Origin: Poronia punctata
Lineage: Eukaryota; Ascomycota; Sordariomycetes; Xylariales; Xylariaceae
Direction: 5' to 3'
DNA length: 40,624 bases
Assembly (NCBI GenBank): GCA_022579005.1
Contig: MU401731.1
Span: 1-40,624, forward strand
Position numbers and translations under genes: made by a program. Below are positions 34,721 to 40,624 of the stretch, in pieces; positions within the stretch are counted from its first letter, which is position 1, and each line of letters opens with the position of its first letter. The notes beneath the pieces are model-generated. The model was not told the origin of the DNA and did no database searches. It saw only the letters and a program-made list of their open reading frames with translations.

Positions 34721-36343
34721 CTAGCTCCCGCCATATTGCCTCACGATGAGGGCAATCTTGTTGGCCAGTTCGTCGGCCTCGGATCGCGTAGCCGCCTCCG
34801 CATATACACGACAAGCATTCTCGGTACCGCTCGCACGCGCGAATGAACGAGCATTGCTATACTTTTTGACTTCTCTGTCAATCTTTTCTTGGCAGCCCAC
34901 GGGGTGGCTAAGTTTTCGCTCAGCATCGGTAGTCTGGAAGAGGTCCTTGTTTTCGACTTCGACACGGACAAGCCGGTTAGGCAGGTCCTGGTATGTCGAA
35001 GCCCAATCCTTCATTGTCCAACCCCTGTGGGCTAGGATAACCTCCACCAGCAACATGTCAGAAATAGCATCCCCGACAGTTTGGTTGATAAGATCGGCCA
35101 AAGCACTGAGGATATCCAGGGCATCCTTCTGGGCCGGCGACTGGGGTTCCTTTGTCTTAAACGTCTGCAGGGCGGCTGGAGAGAAAAGGACGGTGCCGTG
35201 GCCGTTTGCTTCGAAATAGACGCCAACGTCAAAGGAACAGGCAGCGTGATGTAGGTGTTTGACGCCGGTAGGCGTACAAACAACAGGAAGTTGCAAGTGT
35301 TGTTGGATATATTGAGTACTGGCACCGTTGGCATAAGCGGTCTGGATAACGCCAATCCTTAGTTGATTATCTAGGCCGGCGCTGCGGGAGAGTTCCGCGA
35401 TGAAGGAAGCAGCAAGCGTCGCGATACGGTCGCCGTCTAGCATGAAGAATCCTGTATCCGGGTCGATCCAGTAATAGATGAGGCGGTCAGCATCACCATC
35501 AAGCGAGCAGCATCGGGTGGCAGGGGTAGGTTTCGGGTTAGGTGGTGACCGCTGCTTGGTCTTCACGAAATCGGCGCCACAATCGAGATTTAGTATCTCC
35601 GGCCGCAGAACGTCATCGTTAACGACCCTGACCTGTAGCCCCGTCTTCTGGGGGTCATGGCGTTTAAGCAATTCGTTCAACTTGGGGCCGCCAACGCCGT
35701 TCGCGCAATCAACTGTCAGGCCACCGGAAATTCTGCGACCGCGTAGCGCGCGGTAGAATGACTCTACAAGTTTGTTGTAATAACCGACTTCGCTGACTTC
35801 ACCGTAGGCGCTGGGGGTACCGGCGGTGTTGATACAACGAGTTAGGTAGTGAAGTTGCGGGGTAGTCAGGATCTTGTAGTCGACATATTCGGTATTGGTA
35901 GCAGCTAGGGAGTCAGCCAGGGAGGTGATGAGGGTGATGCCCGAGGGGCGAGTGTCTCTACCACCAATGACATGGCCGGGCAAGGTCAAGTCGATCCGAA
36001 GGGTATCGGCCAGCTTGACGAAGTATTCAACCAGCTCTTCATGGCTCGATGCATTGACGAGACTGGTAGCATAGGTCTCCCATTCTTGTTCTAGCATATC
36101 TCCCATAGGATCGACGATCTTCACACCGTTGTCGGTAGCCGGATTGTGGCTGGCTGTGATCATGACGCCGATGGTCTGTCCTTTGAGTTTACGACTGCGC
36201 AAGGCGGCGAGCAAACCAACGCGGAAGGTCACGCCATCGAGAAGGTCTGCGCTCATACGGAATCCGGCAGTGCCGTACCGGTACACCCTTCCTGGCACGA
36301 TATCGTGCTTCTTAGAAGCCGCAATGATTGTGTCTCGATCCAT
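34721..36343 (-). CDS. PCM1: Phosphoacetylglucosamine mutase (AGM1/PCM1)
   Basis: Interconverts N-acetylglucosamine 6-phosphate and 1-phosphate in the cytosol, the step before UDP-GlcNAc formation for chitin, N-glycans and GPI anchors. Intronless, 540 residues from the ATG at 36343. The open frame continues upstream for 44 codons but only from a TTG, and those residues are unlike the family, so ATG 36343 is preferred (MDRDTIIAASKKH, then VYRYGTAGFRM). Alpha-D-phosphohexomutase features in order: phospho-serine loop TASHNP (Ser65), NGVKIVDPMG, metal-binding DGDADR (282-287), sugar-recognition EANGHGT, and the phosphate-binding RASGTENACRVYAEA (from 503). Essential in yeast. Nothing is missing. 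Confidence 0.96.
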   Translation of the reverse strand: MDRDTIIAASKKHDIVPGRVYRYGTAGFRMSADLLDGVTFRVGLLAALRSRKLKGQTIGVMITASHNPATDNGVKIVDPMGDMLEQEWETYATSLVNASSHEELVEYFVKLADTLRIDLTLPGHVIGGRDTRPSGITLITSLADSLAATNTEYVDYKILTTPQLHYLTRCINTAGTPSAYGEVSEVGYYNKLVESFYRALRGRRISGGLTVDCANGVGGPKLNELLKRHDPQKTGLQVRVVNDDVLRPEILNLDCGADFVKTKQRSPPNPKPTPATRCCSLDGDADRLIYYWIDPDTGFFMLDGDRIATLAASFIAELSRSAGLDNQLRIGVIQTAYANGASTQYIQQHLQLPVVCTPTGVKHLHHAACSFDVGVYFEANGHGTVLFSPAALQTFKTKEPQSPAQKDALDILSALADLINQTVGDAISDMLLVEVILAHRGWTMKDWASTYQDLPNRLVRVEVENKDLFQTTDAERKLSHPVGCQEKIDREVKKYSNARSFARASGTENACRVYAEAATRSEADELANKIALIVRQYGGS

Positions 36344-37230
36344 GTTGAAGGCGGGGCAAGGCAATGGGCGAGTGTAACCGTTGTAAGGCTTGGTTGTCGA
36401 CAGAAATCTTTCTGTAAGTAGAATGGGGGTGTCAGATACTAGGAGCGATGCGATGGCTGAATATAGTGTGTTCAAACCATACCACTCTAAGGAATCTATA
36501 TCAGGGATGATGCAGGGAAACGTTGGACGCGTCGGTTACGATATACCATGGAAGGGGAAGTGATGCGCGTAGGCAGCTATCCGAGATGACAAGATGGCCT
36601 GGAATGCAACGCCAAAACTAGGAAGACACTTCTGGTGTATAGGAAATTAGATTAAGTTTGAAGATTGAAACCTGTGGTCCTTTTAAAGAAAAGAATGGGC
36701 GCCGTTGAAGAGAGAGGTAGGTAGGTAAGTAAGTAGGTAAAGAGTGCGGCTGACTGGAGCAATTACCCCGTCACGCCCACCCCTCAGTGTCCTATTATAC
36801 GGGTACATGTAGGTGTAGGAGGTTGCAGGTAGGAGGTCAGTAACTGAGTACAGATACGATATGGTGGTGCCCCTCGCAAAGTGGGGGGGGGGGGGGGGTG
36901 ATACCTACCTAGTGAGGACCCTCAAGATTCCTTTTCAACCTCTGCCTGCTGGATCGCTTGGTTTATCTCAGTGGCTCGGCCTGCTCTTTGTGGCGCAATA
37001 ACCCTGACCCAAGCCCCTAAACACCTAAGGAGCTATATTTATTACATGCTCGTAGGTACACGTACTAGGTAAGTCAAGGTATATGATAATGTATGTAAGC
37101 TCAGAGCTAAGTATAGCAACATATATGTACATGTGGACATCTATACAAGTACATAGGTACAAATATAACTTAATATACCTTTAATACCTATATGTATTAT
37201 AACACATAAGAAGTTATATAGATAAGTACT
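36344..37230. promoter_or_regulatory. Upstream region of the mutase and island right edge
   Basis: Contains the presumed promoter of the mutase. A gtag-type tetranucleotide tract (aggtaggtaggtaagtaagt, about 36716-36740) and a 16-base G run (36883-36898) occur here. Composition turns AT-rich from about 37080 on. No gene seen. Confidence 0.5.
36883..36898. repeat. Poly-G run (16)
   Basis: Uninterrupted mononucleotide tract in the mutase upstream region. Assembly length may be unreliable. Confidence 0.9.
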
Positions 37231-37785
37231 TAGTATTTACATATACCCTAAAGTTTTTTAAAAAAGAGAGTTGTTAAAAAGGCACCTATACTTTTACTAA
37301 GGGGGCACCTATACCTAGTTTTTAGCTGTTAGCTAGATAGCTGCTAAAAAGTAGATCTTATAATTACTTTACTTAAATTATATGCACTATATATAAATTT
37401 CCACTTTTTAAAGTCTTTACCTTTAATAGCTTATGTACTTAATATTTAATTATATTTATTGCTATAAAAAGCTTGTTTTTAGTATTTTTAACTTTATAGC
37501 TTTAAATATAGCTTTTTTTTATAAAAAAAAGTTAATTTAGCTATTTTTTATATAGTAGCTATAGCTATACACTTTTTTATTTAGGCCTTAGCGCTGTTTT
37601 ATTTTTTATTATTAGTATAATATAGCTTTTACTACTTTTATAGTACTATTAAAAATATTGCTAAAAGTAGTAGTAGTACTACTGCTTTTACTTTTACTTT
37701 TATATTAAAGCTATTATAAACTTTTTTTATTACTAATAGCTTTTAAGCTTTAGTATTAAAGCTAATTTATAAAACTTTAATAGCT

Positions 37786-37900
37786 ACTTTTATTACTTTT
37801 ACTTTTATTACTTTTATTACTTTTATTACTTTTATTACTTTTATTACTTTTATTACTTTTATTACTTTTATTACTTTTATTACTTTTATTACTTTTATTT
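37786..37900. repeat. Minisatellite, 9-bp unit
   Basis: About 12 nearly perfect copies of ttttattac, preceded by less regular tacttttac words. It lies in AT-rich non-coding DNA and probably arose by slippage. Confidence 0.92.
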
Positions 37901-39254
37901 TTTTTGCATTATAAAGCTTTTAGCTATAAAAAAATTAGTTATAATAATGTTATCTTTAGTATTATAAGCTTTATTATAGTTTTTTATTATAATAAATTAT
38001 AGTATAAGTTAAAAGCTATAACTTTTTAGTAGTAAACTTTATATTTTTTAATTTATAAAGCTTTGCTTAAAATAACTGCTTAGTTTTAAAGCTTGCTTTT
38101 TAAGCGTATAATAAAAAGCTTTTAAATATATAATAAAAAGTTAGTAAATATAATATTTACTTTTATATACTAAAAAAAATTAATTTTAACTAGTATTATA
38201 AAAGTTATTTATAAATAAGTAAAGTTAAGCTTAATTCTTTTTTATATTTTATAAAAGCAAAGTAATTTATATTGCTTTAATATAGTATATATATGCTAAA
38301 ATATAGCTTAAAAAATAAAATTACCTAGTTTTGCTAAGTAACTTATAGCGCAGCAGTACTATCTATTTAATAACGGTAAACTTACCTATGCTTACAAAAA
38401 CATCGCTATACTCTTATAACCCCCTTATAAGAAAGCAATACATTATAGCTATATTTACTACAGCAAAACAATATATAAACAACACTCCCTATTTAGAATT
38501 ATTTGCCTTAATTACTATATCTCTCTTTTTTTAAGATGTAGCTTAAATGTATATAGGTACTTGCTTTTTATAGCAAAATAGGTAGAAAATTATGTACTAT
38601 GTCTAGTAGGCATAATTGGTCAATATCCTTGAGATCGAAGTACTCTTAGCAAGATGTAAGTCTACTGTTATTAAACAGATAAAGTTAATAGCTTTAATAT
38701 AAAAGTAGTATACTTAGTAAATAGGTTATTTAGCTACTTTTTTTATAAATATTTATACTTTATTTTTTTTTGCTTTTTATAAGTAAATTTTTATACTTAA
38801 AAATAGCTTTATTTATAAACTTTTAAATAGTACTTTTAAGTATAAAAAAGTTGCTATAGCTATTAAAAAAGTAAATCTTTAAAAACTTATATAATAACTT
38901 TAATAATAATATAGTTTATACTTTTTAGTTATAATATTTATAAATAAAACAATTTACTTATTGCTTTTAAAATAATATATAAGTTTTTTATAAATAATAT
39001 ATTATAAGTACTTAATTTAACTTAAATTTATATAAAATGTATTTTTAAGCTATATTAAAATCTTGCTTAGTACTTATATAAACTATATAAAATTAATATA
39101 TAAATAAATTACTATAGTTATAAAAAATCTTATAAAGTAAAGTACTAAAAAAAGCATTAAGTTAAACTAGTTATTAATAGTTAATACTAACTAAAAAGGC
39201 TTTAAAGTTTTTAGGCTTATTATTTTTAACTTTATTTTTAGCTAGATTAAGTAA

Positions 39255-39355
39255 ATTTTTAGCTTTGTTTTTAGCTTTGTTTTTAGCTTTGTTTTTAGCT
39301 TTGTTTTTAGCTTTGTTTTTAGCTTTGTTTTTAGCTTTGTTTTTAGCTTTATTTT
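39255..39355. repeat. Minisatellite, 12-bp unit
   Basis: About eight copies of ttttagctttgt. On the minus strand it encodes a Lys-Thr-Lys-Leu repeat inside a 76-codon frame, which I regard as an accident of the repeat and not a gene. Confidence 0.9.
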
Positions 39356-40513
39356 TACAACTTTTTTATTTTCTAATTTACTTTTAGCTTGTTTAGTAAA
39401 TAATGTTTTTATTAATATAAAAAATATATATTTATTATTATAATTTGCTAAAAAATTTGCTATTAATAGCAATATTTTTAAATTATTTATTAAAGTTATT
39501 TATTAAAATACTAAAAGCTAAAATATTAAAGTTATTAGCAAAAGCTGCTAAATAGTTAAAAGCTTATAAAAATATAAAAGTAGTTTTATTTAAAAAAAAA
39601 GCAAAAGCGATTATAAAAGTATTATTTAGCTTTATATAAATAAAGCTTGTAAAGTTAAACAATAGTATATAATAGCAATTAGTTTTATAAGTTAAGTTAG
39701 CAGCAATAATTTATAAAAACTTTTTTTATATAGTTTTATACTAAAAATAAGTTTAAATAATACTTTTTACTTATATAAATTTTTTTTTTTTAATATAATA
39801 TAAAATAAAGTGCTAAATTTAATTTGTTTTAAGCTATTATATAAAAGCTTATATAGCTAAATAGCTTTTTAATATATAAAGCTAGTTATATACTATTTAG
39901 TTATAAATATTATAAAGTTTAATTAGTTAGTTTAAAAAGCTAGACTTAAAAAAAGTAAATATATTAAAAAGCTATATACTTACTATAACTAACTTTTTTA
40001 TATAGTAAATATACGTTTTAAAAAAGTAGTAATAATAAATTTAAGTAGCTAAAAAAGTTTTAAAGTAATTATATATACTATAGCTAAGCTTAAATACTTA
40101 TTTTTAATTAGTGCTAGCATAAGCTTTAATTTAGCTTATTTAAAAGCAATTATTTTTAATTATAGCTATTTTTTATATATTATGCTTTCTTGCTAGCTTT
40201 TAAGTATTATAGTAGCAAAATATAATATAAGTTATATATGTTTTTGCTAGTAAAGTATTTAACTTATAGTAATTTTAGCTTTAGTAGCAAATAATTATAA
40301 ATTTATTATTATAAGCAAAGTTTTAAAGTAAATTATATAAAGTAAGTATATTAAGTACTAAAGCTTTACTTTATAAACTACTTTTTAATAAGTTTAAAAT
40401 TAGCAAAGTTAATTTAAAGCTTATTAAAAACTTAAATAAAGCTAAAAATATAAGTATTTATATTTAAAATAATAAAATTATAGTATTATAAGCTTATAAA
40501 AGCAAAAGTATAA

Positions 40514-40624
40514 AGGTAAAAGTAAAAAAGTAAAAGTAAAAAAGTAAAAGTAAAAAAGTAAAAGTAAAAAAGTAAAAGTAAAAAAGTAAAAGTAAAAAAG
40601 TAAAAGTAAAAAAGTAAAAGTAAA
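40514..40624. repeat. Minisatellite, 14-bp unit, running off the window
   Basis: About eight copies of gtaaaagtaaaaaa, perfect as far as can be read, continuing to the last base. The full length is unknown. Confidence 0.92.

Larger units (their letters stand above)
37231..40624. other. AT-rich block, right
   Basis: Very AT-rich, stop-dense in all frames and similar in texture to the left block. No transposon protein could be read. Three tandem repeats are listed separately. A slightly less AT-rich patch at about 38340-38660 (with gcgcagcag and acccccttataag) has no coding frame. Confidence 0.7.

Noticed and set aside
36344..36475. 44-codon N-terminal extension of the mutase
   Set aside because: It begins with TTG and is unlike the family, which starts just before the AASKKH segment.
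37786..37900. CRISPR-like array
   Set aside because: Contiguous 9-bp units without spacers, in a eukaryotic context; it is a simple minisatellite.
39242..39472. 76-codon minus-strand frame with Lys-Thr-Lys-Leu repeats
   Set aside because: It is produced by a 12-bp minisatellite in AT-rich DNA; 12 is a multiple of three, so any array stays open. No start context or family support.

Overview
This window looks like nuclear DNA of a filamentous ascomycete (Pezizomycotina; a Sordariomycete is possible but unproven). Three things point there. The genes have short GT-AG introns with CTAAC/CTGAC-type branch sites. The gene set is typically fungal: a Zn2Cys6 regulator, a HET-C-type glycolipid transfer protein, a CE12-like esterase and a divergent SNZ/SNO vitamin B6 pair. 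The repeats carry the C-to-T / G-to-A scars of repeat-induced point mutation (RIP). Gene models below were assembled by hand from splice signals, reading phase and remembered family conservation; no alignment could be run.

Layout. About 1-7900 is very AT-rich, RIP-degraded retrotransposon DNA. A pair of 334-bp LTRs (4-337 and 5906-6239) bounds an element inserted inside an older Ty1/copia pol gene, whose 3' end is still readable at 6242-6841. From about 7.9 to 37.2 kb lies a gene-bearing island of ordinary base composition. From about 37.2 kb to the end the DNA is again an AT-rich block, with three short-period minisatellites and no gene I can recognise.

Genes of the island, left to right: Zn2Cys6 transcription factor (+, 3 exons); METTL16-type RNA m6A methyltransferase (+, 1 exon); Pdx2/SNO glutaminase (-, 2 exons) divergent from Pdx1/SNZ PLP synthase (+, 2 exons); rhamnogalacturonan-acetylesterase-like SGNH hydrolase (-, 4 exons); phospholipase D (-, 6 exons); HET-C/GLTP glycolipid transfer protein (+, 4 exons); phosphoacetylglucosamine mutase (-, 1 exon). 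Pdx1 and Pdx2 make one enzyme and share a 1.16-kb upstream region. The other neighbours have no evident common pathway: RNA modification, cell-wall precursor, pectin and lipid functions.

Mobile DNA inside the island: a full-length 1.4-kb Tc1-like transposon whose single 419-codon frame is intact in phase but killed by point mutations (29985-31386); a 409-bp non-autonomous relative with the same unequal pair of terminal repeats (8663-9071); and an unrelated 227-bp MITE with 40-bp inverted repeats just upstream of the METTL16 gene (17866-18092). I found no new multi-gene system. The most informative parts are these repeats, which give a clear record of RIP.
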